From: Chryseobacterium formosum
Lineage (GTDB): Bacteria; Bacteroidota; Bacteroidia; Flavobacteriales; Weeksellaceae
Assembly (NCBI RefSeq): GCF_026460885.1
Contig: NZ_JAOVZW010000004.1
Coordinates: 245,233-309,232, forward strand
Length of the DNA stretch: 64,000 nucleotides
Direction of reading: 5' to 3'
Numbering within the stretch: the first letter of the stretch is position 1; each line of letters begins with the position of its first letter. The notes under the pieces were generated by a model. It was not told where the DNA came from. It made no database searches and saw nothing but the letters and a program-made list of their open reading frames with translations. Position numbers and translations under genes: made by a program. Shown here piece by piece: positions 17,626-26,976 of the stretch.

Positions 17626-18298
17626 GCACGAAATTTTAGTCGTCGATGACGAAGCACAGATCAGAAAACTGCTTCAGATTACTTTAGAAAGCAACGATTA
17701 CAAAGTTCGTCTCGCAACTACAGGAAAAGAAGCTCAGATTTCGGCAGCCAATCATCCTCCCGAATTGATTATTCTAGACCTCGGTTTACCCGATAAAAGC
17801 GGACATATCGTGCTGAAAGAACTTAGGGAATGGTACAATAAATCGATTATTATTCTTTCGGTAATCGATAACGAGGAAGATATTGTTTCGGCTTTGGATA
17901 ACGGTGCTACGGATTATTTAACGAAGCCTTTTCGCACTGCTGAACTCATGGCGAGAATTCGTTCTGCGATCAGAAGAAACAGCATAGAAAACGACGAATC
18001 TAATATCAAAATCGGTGAACTGGAAATCGATATTATTTCCCGGACCGCAAAGAAGAATAATGAAGTCCTGAAACTGACTTCCACAGAGTTTAATCTGCTT
18101 TCTCTTTTTGCCCGAAATGAAGGCAGAGTTTTAACGCATCAGTTTATTTTAAAGGAAATTTGGGGCGTTGGTTTTCAAACTGAAACTCAATATTTGCGAG
18201 TCTTTGTGGGAACTTTGCGCAAGAAAATTGAAGACAACCCCAATCAGCCGAAATATATTGTGACGGAAAGTGGAGTGGGATATAGATTTGGGAAGTGA
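17618..18298 (+). CDS. OmpR/KdpE-family response regulator
   Basis: A 226-residue regulator: receiver domain with the phosphorylation site D54 in LIILDLGLPDKSG, switch residues and YLTKPF, and a C-terminal winged-helix DNA-binding domain (LTSTEFNLLSLFARNEGRVLT ... VGTLRKKIEDNP ... GVGYRF). The receiver segment LDLGLPD and the linker RSAIRRNS are KdpE-like. It overlaps the kinase gene (ATGA-type junction), so the two are co-translated partners. It converges with the caspase gene, whose stop codon is 15 bases away; no terminator is visible between them. Confidence 0.92.
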   Translation: MNKHEILVVDDEAQIRKLLQITLESNDYKVRLATTGKEAQISAANHPPELIILDLGLPDKSGHIVLKELREWYNKSIIILSVIDNEEDIVSALDNGATDYLTKPFRTAELMARIRSAIRRNSIENDESNIKIGELEIDIISRTAKKNNEVLKLTSTEFNLLSLFARNEGRVLTHQFILKEIWGVGFQTETQYLRVFVGTLRKKIEDNPNQPKYIVTESGVGYRFGK

Positions 18299-18313
18299 GA
18301 CGTGAGTATTATA

Positions 18314-19753
18314 TTACTTTTTTCTAAATTCTGACACGTAATTTCTTGCAAATTCTTCATACATAATATTTTCATTATTGTTTTCAATTGCAATTTCTTT
18401 GTCAAAAATGTTCTTAATATTTCTACTATATTCCTCAAAATGTTCTTCGAATCGATATTTAGTTATTTTGCCTAAATCCTTTGCGAGTTTATAAAAGAAT
18501 ATATCTTTAAAAATATCTTCAATAACAATATTTTTTGAATAAGAGAGTCCAGTTGAAAATATATCTTTTAGTAATGAAACTAGTGCATAATCTGACACAA
18601 TATTTTCTTCCGAATTACCTAATTTATGGATAAAATTTGTTTTCTTTTTATTAAACAGTTTTGTTAGTTTTTCCTGTATTGATTCTTCAACATCTTTTAG
18701 TCTTCGAGCTTCTAAATAGTCTTGTACTCTAACTTTTTCCTGTTTTTTTATTCGATAACTTTTTAATTCATTCAAATCATTTTTGATATTTACTCCTAAA
18801 GTTGAATTAATTTCATCTAAGAATTTTGAATCGGACTTTTCCAACTCAAAATATCTAATCATATCCCTGTCAAGAGATTTTTTTATATATTTTAATTCTT
18901 CAATTAATCTTCTTGATGTTGCAGAATTATTATTATTTTCAGCAATTTCAAGTTTTTCTTGAAAATTAAAATACTCTAAAATAATTTCATTTAAAGTAGA
19001 GGGTAATTTTGAATCAAAGTCCTTATCTTGAACTTTAGTTATTTTTTTTGTCTTAATTTTAAAGAAAAATTCACCACCTTTGTCACCTAAATTTTGTAGT
19101 GCTGCACCTCTTGGAATTTGTTCGTATTTATCTGCAACATCTTTTACAACTTGATTTGTTAGCTCGGAAATACTAATATTATGAGTACCTGAAGAAAGTA
19201 TTGCTATTAATGATTGTGTAAAAGGACTGTTTTCACCAGGTATGCCATCATCAACCTCCTCAATTCTTCCAGAACTTACTGCCCATTTTGAGGGAATTTC
19301 ATACAGTCTCTCATGTGAATTTCTAGTTTTTCTTGAATAGCTAAAAATACTTCCAGAAAAACAGCTATCAGAGATTAAAACTACATGCCTGTATTCAAAA
19401 GCTTTTATATAATTAAGTACACTAGTATTTGGTATATAAGTATTTTTTTTATAAAGCTCTGCTTCAAATGGTATAAAATAACCTAGATCTAATTTGTCAT
19501 CAAAATCTCCATGACCTGAGAAGAATATAACTAAGTTTTCACCACTATTTTGTTTGGCAAAAGAGTCTTCTAAAGCATCAAAAATATTTTCGGTAGTAGC
19601 ATTTTCATCGTATAACTTAACAATATTTTCCTCTTCAAAATCATATTTTGTAATAAGAATGTCTAAAATCTTATTTAGGTCACTTGTACAGTTGTTCAAT
19701 CTAGTAACATTTTGATATTTATCAATTGCTATTGCTATAACATTATTTTTCAT
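18314..19753 (-). CDS. Caspase-family (peptidase C14) protein
   Basis: A 479-residue protein with an N-terminal caspase-like domain (residues 1-240): VIAIAIDKYQ, a DxN pocket segment, catalytic H81 in IFFSGHGDF and catalytic C131 in LISDSCFSGS. The Asp before Cys suggests Arg/Lys P1 specificity, as in metacaspases (family knowledge). The C-terminal half (245-479) is helical and highly charged, without a recognised domain; it may be a sensor or protein-interaction region. No signal peptide. The gene is AT-rich with many AAT/ATT codons, is inserted on the opposite strand between the KdpDE pair and kup, and stands alone. Stand-alone bacterial caspases can be toxic effectors in defence, but nothing nearby proves that here. 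Confidence 0.85.
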   Translation of the reverse strand: MKNNVIAIAIDKYQNVTRLNNCTSDLNKILDILITKYDFEEENIVKLYDENATTENIFDALEDSFAKQNSGENLVIFFSGHGDFDDKLDLGYFIPFEAELYKKNTYIPNTSVLNYIKAFEYRHVVLISDSCFSGSIFSYSRKTRNSHERLYEIPSKWAVSSGRIEEVDDGIPGENSPFTQSLIAILSSGTHNISISELTNQVVKDVADKYEQIPRGAALQNLGDKGGEFFFKIKTKKITKVQDKDFDSKLPSTLNEIILEYFNFQEKLEIAENNNNSATSRRLIEELKYIKKSLDRDMIRYFELEKSDSKFLDEINSTLGVNIKNDLNELKSYRIKKQEKVRVQDYLEARRLKDVEESIQEKLTKLFNKKKTNFIHKLGNSEENIVSDYALVSLLKDIFSTGLSYSKNIVIEDIFKDIFFYKLAKDLGKITKYRFEEHFEEYSRNIKNIFDKEIAIENNNENIMYEEFARNYVSEFRKK

Positions 19754-19943
19754 TACTTACTATATATTTTTATTTGTGTTTCTTCAAATTTGTATGTGTT
19801 AAAGATAATAATTTTAAGTAGAGAAAATAAGTATTTTAATCTTTTTTCATCTTTATAAAATCTTTACACAACCCCACCAAAACTTTACATTTTACCAACA
19901 GTTTTCAGCGCAATTTTGTACCTGAAAATTAAATGTAAAATTT

Positions 19944-21887
19944 GTGAAAACAGACATCAAACAAAAAGTTACGCTCGCTTCATTGGTGGTAGCTTTGGGA
20001 ATTATTTATGGCGACATCGGTACAAGTCCGTTGTATACTTTTAAAGCGATTATTGGCGAAAGAAACATCAGTGAAATATTGGTTTTAGGGGGAGTTTCCT
20101 GCATCTTTTGGACTTTGGTTTTGCAAACATCCGTAAAATACGTGTGGCTAACTTTAAAAGCCGATAACCAAGGCGAAGGCGGAATTTTCTCACTTTATTC
20201 TTTAGTCAGAAGATATGGCAAAAAAATGGTGATTCCTACGATGATTGGTGCAGCAGCATTGTTAGCTGACGGAATTATCACACCCGCCGTTTCGGTGACT
20301 TCGGCAATTGAAGGTTTAGGAATTATCAAAGGAGTGGAGCACGTTCCCGTCGTTCCGATTGTGATTGCGGTTATTTCTCTCATTTTCTTTTTGCAGCGTT
20401 TCGGTACTCATAATGTGGGTCGGGCTTTTGGGCCAATTATGATGATTTGGTTTACAGTTTTGTTGGTTTTGGGAGTAAGCCAGATTGTGCATTATCCATC
20501 GGTGATTAAGGCTTTAAATCCATATTATGCCTACGAACTTTTATCACAATATCCGAAAGGTTTCTGGCTCTTGGGAGCGGTATTTTTATGTACCACCGGA
20601 GCGGAAGCTTTGTACTCTGATTTGGGACATTGCGGAAGAGAAAACATCAGGATTACGTGGGGATTTGTAAAAGTTTGCCTGATTGTCAATTATCTCGGAC
20701 AGGCTTCGTGGCTTCTTCATCAGGGAAGTCCTTTACTAGAAGGTAGAAATCCGTTTTTTGAAATGATGCCTGCGTGGTTTTTAATTCCTGGAGTAATTAT
20801 TTCTACTTTGGCGGCGATTGTAGCTTCTCAGGCTTTGATAAGTGGTTCTTTTACTTTAATCAATGAAGCAATCAACTTAAATTTCTGGCAAAGAGTAGCA
20901 ATCAAACAACCTACCGAAACGAAAGGACAAATTTATATTCCAAGTGTAAATAATTTGTTGTGGATTGGTTGCGTCCTGGTTGTTTTGTACTTTCAAACGT
21001 CTTCAAGAATGGAGGCTGCGTACGGTTTAGCAATTACTTTAGCGATGATGATGACAACGTTTTTACTTTCTTATTTCTTAGTTTATAAATTAAAATGGAA
21101 TAAAATTTTTGTCTTTTCACTGCTTCTGGTTTTTGCGATTATTGAAATTTCATTTTTTATAGCCAACTTGGTTAAATTTCAGGAAGGCGGTTATATTACA
21201 GTTTTTGTCGGAGGAATTTTCTTTATGGTTATGTATGTCAGTTATTTTGGTCGAAAAATCAACAACCGATACACGAAATTTACCGATCTTGGAAAATTTG
21301 CCAATCAGATTGTCGAATTAAGTCATGATACCGAAATTCCAAAATTTACAACGCATCTTATTTACCTTACTAAAGCGGATAGAAGAGATCAGATTGAAGA
21401 GAAAATCATCAACTCTATTTTCGATAAAAAGCCCAAAAGAGCCGATGTATACTGGTTTTTTCATATCAATAGAACCAATCATCCGTATACGTTGGATTAC
21501 GAAGTTTCTGAATTGGTTGATGATAAAGTTATTAAAATTGTATTGAATATTGGTTTCAGAATTCAGCCAAGAACCGAGCTGTATTTCGAGAAAATTATTG
21601 ATGATTTAATTGCCAATAAAGAGCTCAACCTTCACCTCAGAAATAACGGAACTACAAAATATAATCCTACCATCGATTTTAAATTTATTTTGCTGGAAAA
21701 ATTCCTTTCTGTAGAAAACGAATTTGCCCTAAAAGAAGGAATTATTCTTAATTCTTATTTCTTCCTAAAACGTTTCGGGCAGAAAGATGAAGATGCTTTC
21801 GGGTTGGATAGAAATGATGTTTTGGTGGAACATATTCCTTTGGTTTATCAACCGGTACAGGTTTTAAATTTAGAAAGGAAAGCTTAA
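19944..21887 (+). CDS. kup: KUP-type potassium uptake transporter
   Basis: A 647-residue K+/H+ symporter. About 12 membrane helices fill residues 10-430; signatures are GIIYGDIGTSPLYTF at the N terminus, GEGGIFSLYSLVRRYG, ADGIITPAVSVTSAIEG and GAEALYSDLGHCG. The last ~200 residues form the usual cytoplasmic domain. GTG is the start codon (19944), fixed by the family N terminus. The 190-base gap upstream contains CAATTTTG, close to the -7 consensus, and no other feature I can name. Regulation by the nearby KdpDE-like pair is an attractive inference. Confidence 0.95.
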   Translation: MKTDIKQKVTLASLVVALGIIYGDIGTSPLYTFKAIIGERNISEILVLGGVSCIFWTLVLQTSVKYVWLTLKADNQGEGGIFSLYSLVRRYGKKMVIPTMIGAAALLADGIITPAVSVTSAIEGLGIIKGVEHVPVVPIVIAVISLIFFLQRFGTHNVGRAFGPIMMIWFTVLLVLGVSQIVHYPSVIKALNPYYAYELLSQYPKGFWLLGAVFLCTTGAEALYSDLGHCGRENIRITWGFVKVCLIVNYLGQASWLLHQGSPLLEGRNPFFEMMPAWFLIPGVIISTLAAIVASQALISGSFTLINEAINLNFWQRVAIKQPTETKGQIYIPSVNNLLWIGCVLVVLYFQTSSRMEAAYGLAITLAMMMTTFLLSYFLVYKLKWNKIFVFSLLLVFAIIEISFFIANLVKFQEGGYITVFVGGIFFMVMYVSYFGRKINNRYTKFTDLGKFANQIVELSHDTEIPKFTTHLIYLTKADRRDQIEEKIINSIFDKKPKRADVYWFFHINRTNHPYTLDYEVSELVDDKVIKIVLNIGFRIQPRTELYFEKIIDDLIANKELNLHLRNNGTTKYNPTIDFKFILLEKFLSVENEFALKEGIILNSYFFLKRFGQKDEDAFGLDRNDVLVEHIPLVYQPVQVLNLERKA

Positions 21888-21894
21888 ATTTTTT

Positions 21895-22019
21895 GAATCA
21901 TTAAGTAGATTTAAGAAGTTGAAAATTATTAAGTTGAGCTTCGCTTTAAGTTCAATCTTCTCAAAAATTATTGATTTTTATTAATTAGCCTTAACAACTT
22001 AATAATTCTTAATGGTTTA
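21895..22019. repeat. Intergenic element with inverted ends and a GCTTCGCT centre
   Basis: The left end (AATCATTAAG...TTAAG.AGTTG) is roughly complementary to the right end (CAACTTAATAATTCTTAATGG), with GAGCTTCGCTTTAAG between. It resembles the elements at 32948 and 47748, which also have inverted ends around a GCTTCGCT-like centre. Non-coding. Confidence 0.5.
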
Positions 22020-22032
22020 AATTTCAAACAAA

Positions 22033-22058
22033 AAACTCTCAGAAAAATCTGAGAGTTT
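22033..22058 (-). terminator. Terminator between convergent kup and ffh
   Basis: An 11-bp perfect stem (AAACTCTCAGA / TCTGAGAGTTT). On the minus strand it is followed by a T-run, so it ends ffh; on the plus strand it may also stop kup less efficiently. Confidence 0.82.
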
Positions 22059-22081
22059 ATATTTTATAGAAATTCGTTCAA

Positions 22082-23443
22082 TTATTTCCCAAACATTCCG
22101 CCCATTCCCGGCATATTTGGCATTTTGCTCATCATCTGCATCATCTGTTTTCCTTGAGGTCCCTGCATCATCTTCATCATTTTTCCCATTTGGTCAAACT
22201 GTTTCATTAAAGCATTTACGTCTTCAATTTTTCTTCCTGCTCCTTTAGCTATTCTGTTTTTTCTCTGAGTATTGATAATAGAAGGTCTTCTTCTCTCATC
22301 CGGCGTCATAGAATGAATGATCGCTTCGATATGTTTGAATGCATCATCACTAATTTCAACATCTTTAATGGCTTTTCCAACTCCCGGAATCATCCCCATC
22401 AAGTCTTTCATGTTACCCATTTTTTTGATCTGATTGATTTGCTTTAAGAAATCATCAAAACCAAATTCGTTTTTAGCGATTTTTTTGTGAAGTTTTTTTG
22501 CTTCCTCTTCGTCAAATTGCTCCTGAGCTCTTTCTACTAAGGAAACAACGTCTCCCATTCCAAGAATTCTGTCAGCCATCCTTTCCGGATAGAAAAGATC
22601 TAAAGCTTCCATTTTCTCACCTGTAGAAATGAATTTAATTGGCTTTTCAACAACCGAACGAATCGTTAAAGCAGCTCCACCACGAGTATCACCGTCTAAC
22701 TTCGTTAAAACAACTCCGTCAAAATTTAAAGTATCGTTGAAGGCTTTTGCAGTATTCACGGCATCCTGACCTGTCATTGAATCTACTACGAAAAGAGTTT
22801 CGTTCGGCTGAATAGTAGTGTGAACAACTTTAATCTCGTTCATCATCTGCTCATCAATCGCCAAACGACCTGCTGTATCGACGATTACAACATCGTGACC
22901 GTTTGATTTCGCAAAAGCAATCGCATTTTTAGCAATACTTGCAGGATCTACAGAACCTTCTTCCGTGAAAACCGGAACTCCGATTTGTCCACCAAGAACT
23001 TTCAACTGATCAATTGCAGCAGGACGATAAACGTCACAAGCTACCAATAAAGGTTTTTTTGTTCTTTTAGTTTTTAAATAATTAGCAAGCTTTCCAGAGA
23101 AAGTTGTTTTACCCGAACCTTGAAGACCGGCAATCAAAATAACAGAAGGTTTTCCTGAAAGATTAATTCCTTCCTGAGAACCACCCATTAAATCTACCAA
23201 TTCATCATGAACAATTTTTGTCATCAACTGTCCCGGAGTAAGCGAAGTAAGAACGTTTTGTCCCAAAGCTTTATCCTGAACTCTTTTGGTAAGATCTTTA
23301 GCAACTTTATAGTTAACATCGGCATCTACCAATGCTCTACGAATCTCTTTTACGGTTTCCGCAACGTTGATTTCGGTAATTTTTCCACGTCCGGAAATAT
23401 TATGAAGGGCTTTGTCTAATTTATCCTGTAAACTATTAAACAT
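22082..23443 (-). CDS. ffh: Signal recognition particle protein Ffh
   Basis: A 453-residue SRP54 homologue. N-domain helices, then the G domain with GLQGSGKTTFSGKLA, DTAGRLAID and TKLDGDTRGGAAL, then the M domain with GDVVSLVERAQE and TPDERRRPSIINTQRKNRIAKGAGR. The C-terminal 40 residues are very Met/Gly-rich (GKMMKMMQGPQGKQMMQMM), the flexible signal-peptide-binding tail. It binds 4.5S RNA and delivers membrane proteins with FtsY. Promoter element TATTTTTG on the minus strand at 23466-23473. Monocistronic. Confidence 0.97.
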   Translation of the reverse strand: MFNSLQDKLDKALHNISGRGKITEINVAETVKEIRRALVDADVNYKVAKDLTKRVQDKALGQNVLTSLTPGQLMTKIVHDELVDLMGGSQEGINLSGKPSVILIAGLQGSGKTTFSGKLANYLKTKRTKKPLLVACDVYRPAAIDQLKVLGGQIGVPVFTEEGSVDPASIAKNAIAFAKSNGHDVVIVDTAGRLAIDEQMMNEIKVVHTTIQPNETLFVVDSMTGQDAVNTAKAFNDTLNFDGVVLTKLDGDTRGGAALTIRSVVEKPIKFISTGEKMEALDLFYPERMADRILGMGDVVSLVERAQEQFDEEEAKKLHKKIAKNEFGFDDFLKQINQIKKMGNMKDLMGMIPGVGKAIKDVEISDDAFKHIEAIIHSMTPDERRRPSIINTQRKNRIAKGAGRKIEDVNALMKQFDQMGKMMKMMQGPQGKQMMQMMSKMPNMPGMGGMFGK

Positions 23444-23565
23444 ATTAATTGTAAATTATAGTGTGCAAAAATAGGGAATTTCATTCAGCTATAAAAGCGG
23501 TATTGAATGTTTTTGGTTTGCAATGTCTTAGAATGATTTGCAGAACATTATTTTTTCATTCAATT

Positions 23566-24399
23566 TTAATTTGTTACCAAAAGATTTCTTGCTGCTTTTT
23601 CACTGCATTTTTGATATTTTGAATAGGCTTTTGCAGCTCTCGTTCTGATTTGTTCATTAGATTCATTCAATAAATATCCTGAAATGGCGTCATGTAAAGT
23701 GTAAGCTTCCGGACTCATCAAACCTGTTGACCAAACCAAAGGATTGATGTTGGCTTTTGCTAAATGTGGTGAAAAATATTTCTTACTGTAACACGCCAAA
23801 ATAATGACATCACGTTTTTCTTTATCTGTGTTTTCGAAAGTTTCATTGAGTTGGAAATCCATTAAACCATCATGACCAATGTAAGCCAGTAATTTTGAAT
23901 TTCCACCGATTCCGCTTGTTGTTTTTCCAACTTTTAAAGTATCTTTATTTTTACCGCTAATGCTGTTTAGAAAATCAACGGTAGATTCTTTGATAAATTT
24001 CCCATTATAGGCATCGGCAACCAAATAGAAGTTTTTTGTGACGTGTTTGAAAATAATTCTTTCTAATTTTTCAGATTTTAATTTTCTACTTTCTATAAAT
24101 TTCCATTCTTTACTCTTTTTAAAATAAGAACGTACTCCAAAAGCGCAACCCCAATACAAATTATTATCAGGATCTTGTCCGTTTCCAATTTTTTCTGGGA
24201 CGGGAACTATTCCTTGATATTTATTATCACATAACGCAACAAAAATATGGATCGTTTTAGTTTCAGAATTAAAAGGAATATCTTTCTTTTCTGCAGATTT
24301 ATTTTTTAAAGTTAATGTTTTCTTAGTCTGTCTCTCATTACTGCAAGCCAGAAATAGTAAACTCAAAAATAATAAGGGAAAGTGGAGGAGTTTCATCAT
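23566..24399 (-). CDS. Lipoprotein of unknown function, possible caspase-like fold
   Basis: A 277-residue lipoprotein: signal peptide LLHFPLLFLSLLFLAC with lipobox Cys C19, followed by a charged linker. I do not recognise a named family. The region IHIFVALCDN (strand), LLAYIGHDGLMDF with H176 and DVIILACYSKKYF with C203 have the layout of clan CD cysteine peptidases (a hydrophobic strand ending in GH, a second strand ending in a Cys), but the 27-residue spacing is short and there is no GHG. A peptidase role is therefore only a suggestion. A second Met at position 2 (24396) may be the true start. It is separate from ffh and from the ATPase genes. Confidence 0.7.
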   Translation of the reverse strand: MMKLLHFPLLFLSLLFLACSNERQTKKTLTLKNKSAEKKDIPFNSETKTIHIFVALCDNKYQGIVPVPEKIGNGQDPDNNLYWGCAFGVRSYFKKSKEWKFIESRKLKSEKLERIIFKHVTKNFYLVADAYNGKFIKESTVDFLNSISGKNKDTLKVGKTTSGIGGNSKLLAYIGHDGLMDFQLNETFENTDKEKRDVIILACYSKKYFSPHLAKANINPLVWSTGLMSPEAYTLHDAISGYLLNESNEQIRTRAAKAYSKYQKCSEKAARNLLVTN

Positions 24400-24610
24400 T
24401 TTGTGAGGTTTGGGGTTTGAATGATTATTTCAGATATTCTCTAATTTCATTTTTTGCCTTTATCAAATATATAAAATTTAGTAAATCAAAATTATTGTCG
24501 AAATTACTTTTCCGTTTAAATGCGGAAATTTATTTTGTAAAGAAATGTATATTTTAAAATTTCAAAATGTCATTAACTGATATTGATAAATTTTGGTAGT
24601 TTTGCAGCCA

Positions 24611-24979
24611 ATGAAAAAATTGATTGTTGTTTTAAAAGGATTAGGAATTTTTTTGCTGATGTCTGCTGTATTATTTATTGCACAGTGGCAATTGGCAGAA
24701 AAAAATGTTGTGGTGCTCAATTATAAAATCCATTTTCTGATATTTTTTATCACGCTAATTAGTTTATTGACGATTTTAATTGTTTTTGCCCTTGAAAAAA
24801 AGAATATCATAGGATTTATTTTTCTTGGATTTGTCGTTTTTAAAATGTTTGCAATAGGATATATTGCTCTATTTCAGGAAGATTTTAAGCTAAATGTGGT
24901 GCCATACTTTATTCTGTATTGGATTTACCTTTTAATTGAAGTAATTTTCATTTTAAAATTAGTTAAAAAACAAGACTAA
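24611..24979 (+). CDS. Small four-helix membrane protein upstream of atpB
   Basis: A 122-residue integral membrane protein with four predicted helices (about residues 5-28, 35-58, 64-86 and 95-117). The start is ATG 24611; the longer frame from TTG 24593 begins inside the promoter region. TAGTTTTG at 24596-24603 is a good -7 element only about 7 bases from the ATG, so the mRNA would be nearly leaderless. Its place before atpB is where AtpI is found in other bacteria, but there is no recognisable AtpI sequence. A role in ATP synthase assembly is inferred only from position. Confidence 0.72.
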   Translation: MKKLIVVLKGLGIFLLMSAVLFIAQWQLAEKNVVVLNYKIHFLIFFITLISLLTILIVFALEKKNIIGFIFLGFVVFKMFAIGYIALFQEDFKLNVVPYFILYWIYLLIEVIFILKLVKKQD

Positions 24980-25065
24980 TATCATGTAATATAAAATTGA
25001 AGAATCATTAAAAATCGAATAAAAATTTATATTTTTGCAAAAATTTTAGAAATAAAAGTCTAGTC

Positions 25066-26142
25066 ATGAGTTTTAAAAAACTGTTAATCGCCCTTTATCT
25101 TTTTGTCTTCTGCTTCTCTTTTGCAGAAACACATGAAGGTACTGCGGAAGCTGCAAAGGATGAAGTGTACAATCCGGTTCCATTTATTATGCACCATATT
25201 GCTGATGCACACAATTGGCATCTTTGGGGTGAAGGTCACAATTCTGTAGGGATTTCTTTACCTGTAATTCTTTGGGATAACGGTTTGAAAGTTTTTAGCT
25301 CTGAGAAATTCGGACATGAAGAGGAAAAAGTAGCTGAAGTAGATGGTAATTTCTACAAAGTTCACCACAATAAAATTTATTCTACGAATGCTGCAGGTGA
25401 TTTAGAAATGCACGACGGTCATCCAACGAATAATGAGCCTTTAGATTTCTCAATCACTAAAGTAGTTGCTCAAATGCTATTAGCTGCTGTGATTTTATTA
25501 ATCATTGGTTTTGCTTCAGCAGCAAGTTATAAAAAATCTCAGGTTCCTACAGGGATTGCTAAATTTATGGAGCCCCTTATTGTTTTCGTAAGAGATGATA
25601 TTGCTTTACAAAATATCGGTTCAGTTAGATATAGAAAATATGTACCTTATTTGGTTACTTTATTCTTATTTATTTGGCTATTGAATATTTTAGGATTACT
25701 TCCGGGGTCTGCAAATACAACAGGTAACATTGCATTTACAATGGTTCTTGCAGTATTTACTTTACTAATTGTAAACTTAAGCGGTAGAAAAACATATTGG
25801 ATGCACATGTTGGATCCTTTGGGGAAAAACATGCCATTCGGTGGAAAGATTTTAATCTATATTATTCTTATTCCAGTAGAATTATTAGGAATTATCACTA
25901 AACCTTTTGCATTGATGATTCGTCTTTTTGCTAACATGACAGCAGGACATATTATTATTATGAGTTTGATTTCTTTGATTTTTATCATGAAAACTTACTT
26001 AATTACTCCGGTATCATTAGGTTTAGCATTATTCATTTATGTACTGGAAGTATTGGTAGCAGCTTTACAGGCTTATATCTTTACGATGTTGACAGCATTA
26101 TTTATCGGGTCGGCTGTAGAAGAGCCTCATCACGATCATTAA
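25066..26142 (+). CDS. atpB: ATP synthase F0 subunit a
   Basis: A 358-residue subunit a, longer than the usual ~250 because of an N-terminal signal peptide (LLIALYLFVFCFSFA) and a His-rich periplasmic domain of about 110 residues, common in Bacteroidota. The membrane part starts near residue 130; the essential Arg lies in KPFALMIRLFANMTAGH and helix 5 in VLVAALQAYIFTMLTALFIG. It forms the proton half-channels beside the c ring. First gene of atpBEFHAG. TATTTTTG at 25030-25037 is a probable -7 element. Confidence 0.95.
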   Translation: MSFKKLLIALYLFVFCFSFAETHEGTAEAAKDEVYNPVPFIMHHIADAHNWHLWGEGHNSVGISLPVILWDNGLKVFSSEKFGHEEEKVAEVDGNFYKVHHNKIYSTNAAGDLEMHDGHPTNNEPLDFSITKVVAQMLLAAVILLIIGFASAASYKKSQVPTGIAKFMEPLIVFVRDDIALQNIGSVRYRKYVPYLVTLFLFIWLLNILGLLPGSANTTGNIAFTMVLAVFTLLIVNLSGRKTYWMHMLDPLGKNMPFGGKILIYIILIPVELLGIITKPFALMIRLFANMTAGHIIIMSLISLIFIMKTYLITPVSLGLALFIYVLEVLVAALQAYIFTMLTALFIGSAVEEPHHDH

Positions 26143-26164
26143 TCAAATTAAAATAAAAAAATAA

Positions 26165-26389
<225 letters not shown>

Positions 26390-26404
26390 GAATAGTAAAC
26401 AAAC

Positions 26405-26437
26405 AGAATTCTACAAACGGTTGGTTTGTAGAATTCT
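26405..26437 (+). other. Perfect hairpin between atpE and atpF
   Basis: A 14-bp perfect inverted repeat (AGAATTCTACAAAC / GTTTGTAGAATTCT) with a 5-base loop lies 16 bases after the atpE stop, followed by only four T. It could act as a partial terminator or as an mRNA-stabilising element that raises c-subunit output over the downstream genes. Confidence 0.8.
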
Positions 26438-26479
26438 TTTAAAAAAGTTAAAACAAATTAAAAAAATAATTGATATAAA

Positions 26480-26974
26480 ATGGAATTATTAACTCCTTCA
26501 ATTGGTAACATATTCTGGACAGCAATAGTATTTTTATTATTAGTAGTTCTTCTTAAAGCATTTGCTTGGAAGCCTATTCTTAGTGCTGTAAAAGAAAGAG
26601 AAGACAATATTCAGGATGCTCTTAATCAGGCTAAATTGGCTAAAAAAGAGATGGAAACTCTTAAAGCGGATAACGACAGAATTATGCGTGAGGCTAAAAT
26701 CGAAAGAGATGCTATCTTAAAAGAAGCTAGAGAAATTAAAGAAAGAATCGTAGCTGAAGCTAAAGATGCAGCTAAGTCTGAAGGAGACAAATTAATAGAA
26801 GCTGCAAAACAAACTATCAACGCTGAGAAAAATGCTGCAATGTCAGAAATTAAATCTCAGATTGGAATTTTGTCTGTAAATATCGCAGAATCTATCCTAA
26901 AGCAAAAGCTTGAAAATACTGAAGCTCAGAACGAATTGGTTCAGAATTATTTAAACAAATCAAATCTTAACTAA
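26480..26974 (+). CDS. atpF: ATP synthase F0 subunit b
   Basis: A 164-residue peripheral stalk subunit: one N-terminal membrane helix (NIFWTAIVFLLLVVLLKAFAW) and a long charged coiled coil (residues 35-150). As dimer it links subunit a to the F1 head via delta. The stop is two bases before the atpH start, so the two are translationally coupled. Confidence 0.95.
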   Translation: MELLTPSIGNIFWTAIVFLLLVVLLKAFAWKPILSAVKEREDNIQDALNQAKLAKKEMETLKADNDRIMREAKIERDAILKEAREIKERIVAEAKDAAKSEGDKLIEAAKQTINAEKNAAMSEIKSQIGILSVNIAESILKQKLENTEAQNELVQNYLNKSNLN

Positions 26975-26976
26975 GA

